A stretch of 64,000 bases of DNA from Serpens gallinarum (GTDB taxonomy: Bacteria; Pseudomonadota; Gammaproteobacteria; Pseudomonadales; Pseudomonadaceae). The notes under the pieces are model-generated. The model ran no database searches. It was not told the origin of the DNA and saw only the letters and a list, made by a program, of their open reading frames with translations. Where the stretch lies: positions 186,001 through 250,000 of the forward strand of contig NZ_JACSQG010000004.1 in NCBI RefSeq assembly GCF_014836765.1, in the 5' to 3' direction. Below are positions 26,508 to 34,836 of the stretch, one piece after another; the first letter of the stretch is position 1; each line of letters starts with the position of its first letter. The translations under genes and the position numbers were made by a program.

Positions 26508-26981
26508 GTGAGCTCTCACCACATTGCCCAACTCAACATTGCCAAACTGCTGGCACCAATTGATTCACCGCCACTGTCAGAATTCGTAGACAACCTGGAC
26601 AGGATCAACGCACTGGCGGATGAAGCACCGGGGTTTGTCTGGCGCTTGCAAACCGAGGAAGGAGACGCCACCGGCATCGACTTCTTCGGTGCTGATTACA
26701 TCGTCAACCTGTCAGTGTGGCGCTCCATAGAAGCCCTGAACACTTACGTTTACCACTCTGCACACGTGGAGATCTTGCGCCGCAAGAAGGAGTGGTTTCA
26801 AAAAATGCATGAAGCGCACATGGTGCTGTGGTGGGTGCCGGCCGGCCACATTCCATCCATTGAGGAAGCCGCGCAAAAGTTGAGTCTTTTACGGGCCAAC
26901 GGACCTGCGCTAGAAGCATTTACCTACAAGAAATCATTTTCTGCGCCTGGACAGATACTGGAGGTCGCGCTGAATTCGTAG
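26508..26981 (+). CDS. DUF3291 family protein
   Basis: A 157-residue cytosolic protein from GTG 26508 (AAGGAAG upstream). The motifs IAQLNIAKLLAP, EAPGFVWRLQ, NLSVWRSIEALNTYVY and MVLWWVPAGHIPS define DUF3291, a dimeric alpha/beta-barrel monooxygenase-like fold. The enzyme activity is unknown. A half copy of the family 1 REP sequence begins within its stop codon region at 26978. Confidence 0.87.
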   Translation: MSSHHIAQLNIAKLLAPIDSPPLSEFVDNLDRINALADEAPGFVWRLQTEEGDATGIDFFGADYIVNLSVWRSIEALNTYVYHSAHVEILRRKKEWFQKMHEAHMVLWWVPAGHIPSIEEAAQKLSLLRANGPALEAFTYKKSFSAPGQILEVALNS

Positions 26982-26994
26982 GCGGCCTCGCCCG
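26978..26994. repeat. Half REP element, family 1
   Basis: GTAGGCGGCCTCGCCCG matches one arm of the family 1 terminal repeat with one base missing. It overlaps the stop codon (26979-26981) of the DUF3291 gene. The opposite arm is not seen nearby. Confidence 0.6.
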
Positions 26995-27085
26995 TTGCGA
27001 TGAGACAGGCATGCGCAGTTTCAGCACCCCCCGCGCTTCAAGCCAGTGATAAGGTTCGCGGTTCGATTCAAAAAGAACCCTGTCG

Positions 27086-28291
27086 ATGTCCAAAAAGGGA
27101 GCAAGCGTGTCCGCAACCAACCACTCCGTCCCAGGGCGGGAAATCTCATGGTTTGTCTTTGGCCTGATGGCCAGTGTCACCTTCGTCGGCCTTTTATCTG
27201 AGCTGGTGCCGTCTGGACTTTTGCCGCAAATGAGCGAAGGCCTGGGCGTCTCCGAACCCCAGGTCGGCTTCCTGGTCGGTGTCTACGCGCTGGCTTCTGC
27301 CCTGTGCGCCATTCCGCTGGTCAGCGCAACCCTGGCGGTCAACCGCAAGCAACTGCTACTGGTGCTGCTGATCGGCTTCGCCGCCTCTAATATCATCGTC
27401 GCGCTGGCGTCTTCCTACTCGGTCATCATTGCCAGCCGCATCGTCGGCGGTATTTGTGCGGGTGTGATGTGGCCAATGATCGCCGCCTACGGCACGCGCC
27501 TGGTACCCGAGAACATGCACGGCAAGGCCATCACGGTGATCATGTCGGGCAATACCCTGGGCATCAGCATCGGCCTGCCTGTCATGACGATGATCGGCAT
27601 CGCGTTCGGCTGGCGGAGCGCATTCATGGTCCTGGGGCTGAGCGTCGCCGCCATCGCCGTGCTGGCGTATTTTCACCTGCCCGCAGTGGAAGGCGAAAAG
27701 CTCAGCAAGGCCAACTCGCCCCTGGCAGTGCTGAAACAGCCCTCGATTCTGATCGTGCTGCTGCTGACCTTCCTCGGGGTCACCGCCCACTACGGCATCT
27801 ACACCTATATCACGTTACTGGTGGAAATGTTCGACTTCGCAGGCGGCATCGAGCTGGCCCTGTTGATCTTTGGCATCGGCTCGGTCATTTCCGTCATCGT
27901 GTCCGCGAAAATCATCGATGCGTATCTGCGCCCGCTGATCGTGTCCATGCTCGCCGGCGGCGGCATCTCCATGGCCCTGTTCCTCATCTTCCAAGGGTCA
28001 GCCGGCATCTCGCATGTGGCGTTTTTCCTCTGGGGTCTGGCGTTTGGCCCACTGGTGACGATGTATCAGACCGCTGTCAGCAAGCAGATCGAGAAAGCCA
28101 AGGACGTGGCCACCTCGGTGCAGTCGAGCGTGTTCAACTTCTCGATCATGATCGCCACCTGGGTTGGCGGCATTCTCTTGACTCGCTTTCCGGAGGCCGG
28201 CATCAACGGCATCGTCTACCTGTCCCTGATTTGTTTTGTCCTGGCCGCCCTGCTTGCGCTGGTGGCCAAGCGCACCTTGCGCTCTTCCTGA
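27086..28291 (+). CDS. MFS transporter, DHA1/AraJ type
   Basis: A 401-residue permease with 12 predicted helices. GLMASVTFVGLLSELVPSGL is helix 1, and the loop after helix 2 holds the short basic turn NRKQ in place of the strict MFS signature. The segment IVGGICAGVMWPM is typical of drug/sugar efflux permeases of the AraJ group. The substrate is unknown. It is followed by a terminator. Confidence 0.86.
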   Translation: MSKKGASVSATNHSVPGREISWFVFGLMASVTFVGLLSELVPSGLLPQMSEGLGVSEPQVGFLVGVYALASALCAIPLVSATLAVNRKQLLLVLLIGFAASNIIVALASSYSVIIASRIVGGICAGVMWPMIAAYGTRLVPENMHGKAITVIMSGNTLGISIGLPVMTMIGIAFGWRSAFMVLGLSVAAIAVLAYFHLPAVEGEKLSKANSPLAVLKQPSILIVLLLTFLGVTAHYGIYTYITLLVEMFDFAGGIELALLIFGIGSVISVIVSAKIIDAYLRPLIVSMLAGGGISMALFLIFQGSAGISHVAFFLWGLAFGPLVTMYQTAVSKQIEKAKDVATSVQSSVFNFSIMIATWVGGILLTRFPEAGINGIVYLSLICFVLAALLALVAKRTLRSS

Positions 28292-28380
28292 GGGTTGCTG
28301 TCACCTTCAAGCACAGGACGCCATTCGGTTGAGCTCGACTGTGCAGGAAGTCATCAATCGAGACTCACGCCTGGCCTAAA

Positions 28381-28412
28381 CGCAAAACAGCACCCACAGG
28401 TGCTGTTTTGCG
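28381..28412. terminator. Bidirectional terminator
   Basis: CGCAAAACAGCACC (28381-28394) and GGTGCTGTTTTGCG (28399-28412) form a perfect 14-bp stem with a CACA loop. It lies between converging genes: the MFS permease (plus) and the cytochrome b561 operon (minus). Confidence 0.85.
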
Positions 28413-28425
28413 TAGAGCAGAAGCT

Positions 28426-28950
28426 TCAGCCTGCCATGCGCTTGAGCGTGTCGTCCTTCTTGACGAAGTGGTGGAACAGCGCAGCCGTAATGTGACCCAG
28501 TACTAGGGCGACGAACAACCAGGCCAGCGGCGAATGGAGGCTACCCAGGCTGATCATCCAGCCGGTTTCCACGCCGGTCTTGGCGGCCAGTTGCATGCCA
28601 AACACCTTAAGCCCATAGCCGTTGCCGAGCATTAGCAGAATGCCGGTGATCGGCATCAGCAGCATGCTCGCGTACAGCAGACCATGACCGGCCTTGACAA
28701 GCAGCGCGGTCGGCCCGACATGCTGCGGGCGTTGTTGCCGTTGACCCAGCGCCCAGAGCAGGCGCAGCACAATCAACACCAGCAGCACGGCCCCGATGGA
28801 AATATGCCAGGGTACGAGGGTCTGGCCGATCCAGTGTTCGCCGTCGCTGATGCGGTCGCCCAGTTTGAGAAACTGCCACACGATCAGCAGGGCCATCGCC
28901 CAATGCAGAAGGCGGGTCATACCGCCATAACGATGTGCTGAGTCATTCAT
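28426..28950 (-). CDS. Cytochrome b561
   Basis: A 174-residue inner membrane protein with four helices and paired heme-ligating His in LLHWAM, PWHISIG, GHGLLYASM and GHITAALFHHF. The length and pattern fit bacterial cytochrome b561 (CybB/YodB), a superoxide- or quinone-linked electron carrier. AGGAAAA precedes the ATG at 28950; the longer frame upstream crosses the DUF2218 gene. It is the last gene of a likely four-gene minus-strand operon. Confidence 0.88.
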   Translation of the reverse strand: MNDSAHRYGGMTRLLHWAMALLIVWQFLKLGDRISDGEHWIGQTLVPWHISIGAVLLVLIVLRLLWALGQRQQRPQHVGPTALLVKAGHGLLYASMLLMPITGILLMLGNGYGLKVFGMQLAAKTGVETGWMISLGSLHSPLAWLFVALVLGHITAALFHHFVKKDDTLKRMAG

Positions 28951-28978
28951 GAGTGATTTTCCTGATAGTGATGCGGAA

Positions 28979-29269
28979 TCAAGACGCCTGCCGATTCCAG
29001 GTAAATTCGGGCAGCGGTACGGCAGCCATGCGTTGCAAGTGATCGCCGACCACTGTTTGCAGGCGCAGGATCTGCTCATCCTCAGCAGCTTGCAAACGCA
29101 CCTGCAGTCCACCCTCCTGCGCCTTGAGCAGGCAATGCCCCAGGCTGAGTTCAATCTCCCCCTGTTGCTCGTCGAAGCTGACCGGAAACTTGTGACTCCA
29201 GTGCTTGCACAGCCGCCTGATCAATCGTTGCGGATTGTCCGTGACGATCTGAGCAGTAGAAACCAACAT
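28979..29269 (-). CDS. DUF2218 family protein
   Basis: A 96-residue protein beginning MLVSTAQIVTDNPQRLIRRL after AGGAGG. The motifs CKHWSHKFPV and a C-terminal LPEFTWNRQ mark DUF2218, a small family of unknown function. It sits between an SDR gene and cytochrome b561 in one direction with short gaps. Confidence 0.87.
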   Translation of the reverse strand: MLVSTAQIVTDNPQRLIRRLCKHWSHKFPVSFDEQQGEIELSLGHCLLKAQEGGLQVRLQAAEDEQILRLQTVVGDHLQRMAAVPLPEFTWNRQAS

Positions 29270-29326
29270 GATGAACCTCCTGTGAATCAGCCCCACCGGC
29301 TAGTGCGCGGCAAGGATAATGATGGG

Positions 29327-30121
29327 TCAGGCAATGCTTTCGACGATACCGCCTTCGACCCGCAAGGCAGCACCGGTGGTGGCACTGGCCTGAGGGGACG
29401 CTGCGTAGACGCACAGGTTGGCCACTTCCTCGGGCGTGGCGAAGCGGCGAATCAGGCTCGACGGGCGATTTTCGGCGAGGAACAACGCCTCCATCTCCGT
29501 TGCGCTCACTCCGCGTTCCTGGGCCATTTTGCCGATAAAGGCGACAGCCCCCTCCGTCCGGGTCGGCCCCGGCAGGACGGTATTGACGGTCACGCCGCTG
29601 CCGGCCAGCACCTTGGCCAGGCCACGGGAGAGGCCTTGCAGGGCCGCCTTGCTAACGCCGTAGTGGACCATTTCACCGGGAATATTCAGGGCGGACTCGC
29701 TGGAGATGAACTGAATCCGTCCCCAGCCGCGCGCTTGCATGCCCGGCGCATAGTGACGGGCCAGACGCACGCCGCTCATTACGTTGACCTGGAAGATTTC
29801 TTCCCAATCCGCATCGCTGATGTCCAAGAACGGCTTCACCGCATAAATGCCCAGGTTGTTGATCAGGATATCGGCCTGAGGTTCAGCCTCGATCAGTGCC
29901 TGGCAACCGGCAGCCGTGCCCAGATCGGCCACCACGCCACGGGCCAGCGCACCGGCTTGCGTGCCCCGCAGCGCGGCTAATGTGGCATCGACGCGTTCTT
30001 GGTGGCGACCGCTGATGACCACGGTAGCGCCGGCATCCGCCAGCCCCTTGGCGACGGCCAGGCCAATGCCGCCGGTAGAGCCGGTGACGATGGCGGTTTT
30101 GCCGGAAAGGTTAATGATCAT
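29327..30121 (-). CDS. SDR family oxidoreductase
   Basis: A 264-residue short-chain dehydrogenase. TGSTGGIG is the NAD(P) loop. ILINNLGIY is a variant of the NNAG motif, and S-S-E..YGVSKAA gives the catalytic Ser, Tyr and Lys. It ends in the usual Gly-rich VEGGIVESIA. It lies 46 nt after the dioxygenase gene and is probably co-transcribed with it and with the DUF2218 and cytochrome b561 genes. Confidence 0.87.
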   Translation of the reverse strand: MIINLSGKTAIVTGSTGGIGLAVAKGLADAGATVVISGRHQERVDATLAALRGTQAGALARGVVADLGTAAGCQALIEAEPQADILINNLGIYAVKPFLDISDADWEEIFQVNVMSGVRLARHYAPGMQARGWGRIQFISSESALNIPGEMVHYGVSKAALQGLSRGLAKVLAGSGVTVNTVLPGPTRTEGAVAFIGKMAQERGVSATEMEALFLAENRPSSLIRRFATPEEVANLCVYAASPQASATTGAALRVEGGIVESIA

Positions 30122-30167
30122 GGGAAAGTCCTCTAGAGAGTGAGCAGGCCGTTTTTTAGGCGGCCTG

Positions 30168-30983
30168 CTAGCCGAAACGGAAAGCCGACAGCGTGGTTTC
30201 CATCACTCGGTCGGTAAAGATGCGCTGGCCAGCGTCCTCACCCGCCGCGCCGGCCGCCAGCATCAGCGGCAACAGGTGCTCCTCGGCGCGCGGCGGATGG
30301 CACAGACGGGCCGAAGGTGCCTGGGCCCAGTTGGCCAGGGCGTGTTCGCGTTGTTGCGGTGCAGATTGGACAGCCTCTACCAGCCAGGCGTCGAACTCAT
30401 CGGAAATCGGCCCGAAACGCGGGTCGCCGTAACCACGCATGTTGTGGAAGCTCATGCCGCTGCCAACGATCAACACGCCTTCGTCGCGCAGCGAGGCCAG
30501 TGCGCGACCGGCATCCAGGTGCGCCTGTGGGTCCAGGTCATGGCGCAAAGACAGTTGCACCACCGGAATTTCGGCGTCGGGGAACATCAGTTTCAGCGGA
30601 ATAAACATGCCGTGGTCATACCCACGCGTGGGATTCTGTTCGGCCGGCAGGTGCGCCTCACCGAGCAGTTCAGTAATGCGCGCCGCCAGTTGCGGTTCGC
30701 CGGGAGACGGATAGCGCAGCTCGTAGGTGTGCTCTGGAAAGCCGTAGTAGTCGTAGATCAGCTCCGGTTGCGGGCCGCTGGTCACGCTGAATGCCGGCTC
30801 CAGCCAATGGCCCGAAACCAACACGATGGCCGTGGGGCGAGCCGGCAGACTCGACGCCACGTTTTTCAAAAAGTCGCCCATCTTGTTCCAGGCGGTGGGC
30901 GGGTTCCAGTCCATGAAGAAGCAGGGGCCCGCGCCATGGGGCACGAACAGGGTGGGCATACGGGTATTGCTGATAGCACTCAT
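30168..30983 (-). CDS. Class III extradiol dioxygenase, DODA/YgiD type
   Basis: A 271-residue enzyme. The opening PTLFVPHGAGPCFF carries the first metal His, and VSGHW and DHGMFIPL supply further candidate ligands. The GSGMSFHNMRG segment and PRAEEHLLPL complete the LigB-like site. Members cleave catechol rings, as in 4,5-DOPA dioxygenase. It heads the leftward operon and is divergent from a LysR gene over about 110 nt. Confidence 0.88.
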   Translation of the reverse strand: MSAISNTRMPTLFVPHGAGPCFFMDWNPPTAWNKMGDFLKNVASSLPARPTAIVLVSGHWLEPAFSVTSGPQPELIYDYYGFPEHTYELRYPSPGEPQLAARITELLGEAHLPAEQNPTRGYDHGMFIPLKLMFPDAEIPVVQLSLRHDLDPQAHLDAGRALASLRDEGVLIVGSGMSFHNMRGYGDPRFGPISDEFDAWLVEAVQSAPQQREHALANWAQAPSARLCHPPRAEEHLLPLMLAAGAAGEDAGQRIFTDRVMETTLSAFRFG

Positions 30984-31092
30984 GCTGAACTCTCCGCACG
31001 GTTTAATTGAATGCAGTAAGTATCGCTTGAATCATTTACATTGATAATCCGCCCAATACAGCTTTCACTTCCTACTACTAGTGAGAAATCAA

Positions 31093-32007
31093 ATGCTTGA
31101 TCGCGTCACGGGCATGCGCGTTTTCGTGCGCGCCGTCAGCGCTGGCAGCCTCTCCGCGGCGGGCCGGCAAATGGGCATGTCGCCGGCCATGGCTACCAAG
31201 CATATGGACGCTCTGGAGACGCATCTGGGTGTCAAGCTACTGCACCGCACCACGCGCCGCCTGAGCCTGACCGAAGCGGGCAGTGATTATCTGGAAGCTT
31301 GCCTGCGCATCCTGCCGGAAATCGATGAAGCCGAAGCCAGCGCCGCGTCGCAACGGGTCGATGCCCGCGGGTTGCTGCGCATGAACATCCCGCTGTCATT
31401 CGGCAGCCGCTTCATCGCCCCACTGCTACCGGCGTTCAGCCACAAACATCCGGCACTGAAGATCGAGCTGGGGCTGACCGACAGCGTCGTCGACCTGCTT
31501 GATGGCGGCTGGGACCTGGCGATCCGCATCGGCCGGCTGGCCGACAGTCCGCTGCAGGCGCGCAAGCTCGGCGATTGTGCGGAGATGGTCTGTGCGGCCC
31601 CAAGCTATCTCGATCAGCGCGGCATCCCCCGGCGGGTGGCGGAGCTGGCCCAGCACAATTGCCTGGGCTACACCCTGTCGTCCTGGGGCGGGGGCAAGGA
31701 ATGGGCATTCGGCCGCGACGGCAGTGTGCGCGTGGCGATCCATGGCGATCTTGCTGCCAACAATGGCGATGCCCTGCTGGCCGCTGCCGTGGGTGGTCAA
31801 GGCCTGATCTACCAACCGGACTTCATCGTCTCGGAGGCGCTCAAACGCGGTGAGCTGGTTGCCCTTGAACTCGATCATCCCACCTATTCACTGGGTGGGA
31901 TTTATGCGGTCTACCCGCAGGAGCGTCGCCCGCCGGCCAAGGTGCGGGTGATGATCGACTACCTGGCCGAGGCGTTTGCGAATAATCCGTTGTGGCAAAG
32001 CGTTTAG
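31093..32007 (+). CDS. LysR-family transcriptional regulator
   Basis: A 304-residue regulator. The N-terminal winged helix (about 1-60) includes GSLSAAGRQMGMSPAMATKH and the LLHRTTRRLSLTEAG stretch. The C-terminal effector domain is intact and full length. It is divergent from the dioxygenase/SDR/DUF2218/cytochrome b561 operon, its probable target. The start is ATG 31093; a GTG at 31081 is an alternative. Confidence 0.88.
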   Translation: MLDRVTGMRVFVRAVSAGSLSAAGRQMGMSPAMATKHMDALETHLGVKLLHRTTRRLSLTEAGSDYLEACLRILPEIDEAEASAASQRVDARGLLRMNIPLSFGSRFIAPLLPAFSHKHPALKIELGLTDSVVDLLDGGWDLAIRIGRLADSPLQARKLGDCAEMVCAAPSYLDQRGIPRRVAELAQHNCLGYTLSSWGGGKEWAFGRDGSVRVAIHGDLAANNGDALLAAAVGGQGLIYQPDFIVSEALKRGELVALELDHPTYSLGGIYAVYPQERRPPAKVRVMIDYLAEAFANNPLWQSV

Positions 32008-32053
32008 TTTTCAGCCGGCTGGATACATAACCCGAACCAACCTTGCCAAACGA

Positions 32054-32079
32054 AAAAGGCAGCCTGAAGGCTGCCTTTT
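32054..32079. terminator. Bidirectional terminator
   Basis: AAAAGGCAGCC (32054-32064) and GGCTGCCTTTT (32069-32079) form a perfect stem with a 4-nt loop and T tracts both ways, between lysR (plus) and actP (minus). Confidence 0.9.
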
Positions 32080-32095
32080 CGTGTTACACGATCAA

Positions 32096-33760
32096 TTAGT
32101 GATCAACTGCACCGCTGCGACCGATACCGGTCTGGCTGCGAACCGTGAGGGCATCGAACGCATCACGCTCTTTGTCAGCACGGGCGGACTTATCGGTAAC
32201 CGAGAAGAACCAGATCGCGAAGAAGGCCAGCGGGATGGAGAAGATACCCGGGTTCGGGAACGGCACGATGGCTTCGGCGTTACCAAACACGTCGACCCAT
32301 ACGGTCTTGCTCAGCAACACCCACAGGGTGGCGATGAACAGGCCGAAGAAGCCGCCGATGGTCGCACCACGGGTGGTGCAGCCGCGCCAGGAGATGGACA
32401 ACACCAGCACCGGGAAGTTGGCGCTCGCCGCGATGGCGAACGCCAGACCCACCATGAACGCCACGTTCTGGTTCTCGAAGACGATACCCAGCAGGATGGC
32501 CAGGACGCCCAGCACCAAGGTGGAGATCTTGGAGATACGCATTTCCTGCTGCTCGGTCGCACGACCGCGAGCAATCACGTTGGCATACAGGTCGTGGGCG
32601 ATGGCGGCGGCGCCAGCCAGGGCCAGACCGGCGACCACGGCCACGATGGTGGCGAAGGTCACAGCAGCCAGGAAGCCCAGCAGCAGGCTGCCACCCACGG
32701 CGTTGGACAGGTGTACCGCCGCCATGTTGGTGCCACCGATCAAGTCTTTCAGCATATCGAAGCTGCCGTCGGCACCGACGTTGAAGAACTCCGGATGACG
32801 AACCAGCAGGGCAATCGCGCCGAAGCCGATGATGAAGGTCAGGACGTAGAAGTAGCCGATGAAGCTGCTCGCCCAGATCACGGATTTACGGGCTTCCTTG
32901 GCGCTGGACACGGTGAAGAAGCGCATCAGGATGTGCGGCAGACCGGCAGTACCGAAGGCCAGGGCCAGACCCAGGGACAGCGCGTTGAGCGGGTTGCTGC
33001 TCACGGCGTCGCCCGGCGCCATCAGTTTTTCAGCGTAGGGGTGCACATTGACCGCTTCGGCCAGTAGGGCATCCGGGCTGAAGCCGAACTGATACAGTAC
33101 CAATATGGACAGCAAGGTACCGCCGGCCAGCATCAGGATCGCCTTGATGATCTGTACCCAAGTGGTGGCCGTCATGCCGCCAAAAAACACGTAAATCATC
33201 ATCAGCGCGCCGATGATCACCACGGAAACTTTGTATTCGAGACCGAACAGCAGCACGATCAGCTTACCGGCACCCACCATCTGGGCAATCAGGTACAGCG
33301 CGATGATGGTCAGCGAGGCACTGGCCGCCAGTACACGCATGGGCGTTTGCTCGAGGCGAAACGCTGTCACGTCGGCGAAGTTGAAGCGACCCAGGTTACG
33401 CAGGCGCTCAGCCACCAGGAACATTACGACCGGCCAACCAAACAGGAAGCCGATGGCGTAAATCACACCGTAGTAACCGGAGACATACACCATGCCCGCA
33501 ATGCCCAGGAACGAGGCTGCGGAAATATAGTCACCCGCAATGGCCAGACCGTTCTGGAAACCGGTAATGCCACCGCCTGCGGTGTAGAAGTCGGAAGTGG
33601 TTTGCGTTTTACGCGCAGCCCACCAGGTAATTACCATGGTTCCTGCAATGAACACGAGGAACATGACGATGGCACTGGTATTGGCGCCCTGGCCTTCTGC
33701 AGCAAATGCTGCCGGTGAGGCCAACGCCAGGAGCACAGCACTCAGTAGAAACTTCTTCAT
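32096..33760 (-). CDS. actP: Cation/acetate symporter ActP
   Basis: A 554-residue sodium:solute symporter with a leader-like N-terminus ([20 protein letters not shown]) and about 13 helices. [20 protein letters not shown] and [12 protein letters not shown] are the family signature. It imports acetate and related short acids. It overlaps the upstream DUF485 gene by 4 nt, the usual yjcH-actP pair. The acetyl-CoA synthetase gene often found with it is not in the window. Confidence 0.93.
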   Translation of the reverse strand: MKKFLLSAVLLALASPAAFAAEGQGANTSAIVMFLVFIAGTMVITWWAARKTQTTSDFYTAGGGITGFQNGLAIAGDYISAASFLGIAGMVYVSGYYGVIYAIGFLFGWPVVMFLVAERLRNLGRFNFADVTAFRLEQTPMRVLAASASLTIIALYLIAQMVGAGKLIVLLFGLEYKVSVVIIGALMMIYVFFGGMTATTWVQIIKAILMLAGGTLLSILVLYQFGFSPDALLAEAVNVHPYAEKLMAPGDAVSSNPLNALSLGLALAFGTAGLPHILMRFFTVSSAKEARKSVIWASSFIGYFYVLTFIIGFGAIALLVRHPEFFNVGADGSFDMLKDLIGGTNMAAVHLSNAVGGSLLLGFLAAVTFATIVAVVAGLALAGAAAIAHDLYANVIARGRATEQQEMRISKISTLVLGVLAILLGIVFENQNVAFMVGLAFAIAASANFPVLVLSISWRGCTTRGATIGGFFGLFIATLWVLLSKTVWVDVFGNAEAIVPFPNPGIFSIPLAFFAIWFFSVTDKSARADKERDAFDALTVRSQTGIGRSGAVDH

Positions 33761-34062
33761 TCTACGTCCCTAACAATCGCTTCGAGCAAAGGATCAAACA
33801 CCTTATTCGAGAAATACGTATACAAGGCGATCAGGAACACCGCACTGCATACCACCATCAAGCCAACGAACAAGCCCACACTCATCGTCCAATTCGCGCC
33901 CAGAGGCTCAGCGAATACCTCGGGCAGATAAGCCATGGTCAGGATAAAGCCTGAATAAATAATCAGGGTCACAGCGAAAAACGCCATGCTCACCTTGGTG
34001 CGCCGCCGCACCAGTTCCTGATATTTAGGGTGCTTGAGCACCTCCGCTACTACGTCTTTCAC
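33757..34062 (-). CDS. yjcH: DUF485 membrane protein YjcH
   Basis: A 101-residue protein with two helices (about 25-47 and 60-82) and the DUF485 features [15 protein letters not shown] and [11 protein letters not shown]. It precedes and overlaps actP, as in E. coli, and is likely a partner or stability factor for the acetate symporter. Confidence 0.9.
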   Translation of the reverse strand: MKDVVAEVLKHPKYQELVRRRTKVSMAFFAVTLIIYSGFILTMAYLPEVFAEPLGANWTMSVGLFVGLMVVCSAVFLIALYTYFSNKVFDPLLEAIVRDVE

Positions 34063-34250
34063 TTATTACTCTCCTTTACTACACGTTGCGCTCAACCACA
34101 CCTTGACTCAGCAAAAAGTGTGGCTGGCAGCTTTTTTTTACTTGTAAGGCGCGATTCAACGTTGATTGACTCTTTCCCTGCCCAGTAGTCGGCTCCTGAA
34201 GAACCAACCCCGACATACCAGCTCCCTGATATGAAGCCTCTGGTATCGCG

Positions 34251-34610
34251 TTATTTCCGCGGATCAGGCATTAAAAGGTCTTGTTTGGGCTGCGTCTCTG
34301 CAGTGGCTTCCGGATGCGAACGCAGTTCGGCGTTCATGCTTTCAAAATCCTGACTGGCACGCTTGAAATAGAGACCAGCCAGGACAAAAGAGGTGATAAG
34401 CAGCATCAGACCCAGCCCCCAAATGAGGGGACTGAGGGGGTTCGAAGCGCTGAGCAGCTCCGATTCGGAAGCAATCAAAAGCAGAAAGATCAGATAAAGA
34501 CTACTCAGAAGCAGAGTAAGCCCCCAGGCGAAGCGGCTGCGTTTGGCCATCCGGCTCGCGCGGCCTGCGCTGTATTCGGTTCGCATGGAGCTTGGGTCGT
34601 GCAGATACAT
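34251..34610 (-). CDS. DUF485-like small membrane protein
   Basis: A 119-residue protein with two helices (about 29-49 and 60-82). SRFAWGLTLLLSSLYLIFLL and LAGLYFKRASQDFESM resemble DUF485 proteins but with a longer hydrophilic tail (HPEATAETQPKQ). It lies 188 nt upstream of yjcH in the same direction, so it could be a paralogue linked to the acetate permease. The start is uncertain: ATGs at 34610, 34586 and 34550 are all possible, and none has a strong ribosome site. Confidence 0.6.
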   Translation of the reverse strand: MYLHDPSSMRTEYSAGRASRMAKRSRFAWGLTLLLSSLYLIFLLLIASESELLSASNPLSPLIWGLGLMLLITSFVLAGLYFKRASQDFESMNAELRSHPEATAETQPKQDLLMPDPRK

Positions 34611-34836
34611 CTTATTTTTTTATTCCTGGCCAGTGTGATCTGGTGCGCGAACTGTAAAGCCATGCTCAACTGAGAGAAGACGACCTTAGTCTTAGTCAGT
34701 CGAATCGTAAGCGATTGATTTAGGAATGCTTTTCCTTTTTTCCTGAATCACACAGGACAACCGGAACCTTCGCGCGCCAAACTTGGGTGCCTGGCTCAGC
34801 TACGCTGAAGCAACTCATTTTCTAGCAGTTTCTCTC

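Noticed and set aside
30984-31092. A defined LysR T-N11-A operator between lysR and the dioxygenase gene
   Set aside because: Several weak AT-rich matches exist, none symmetric enough to choose.
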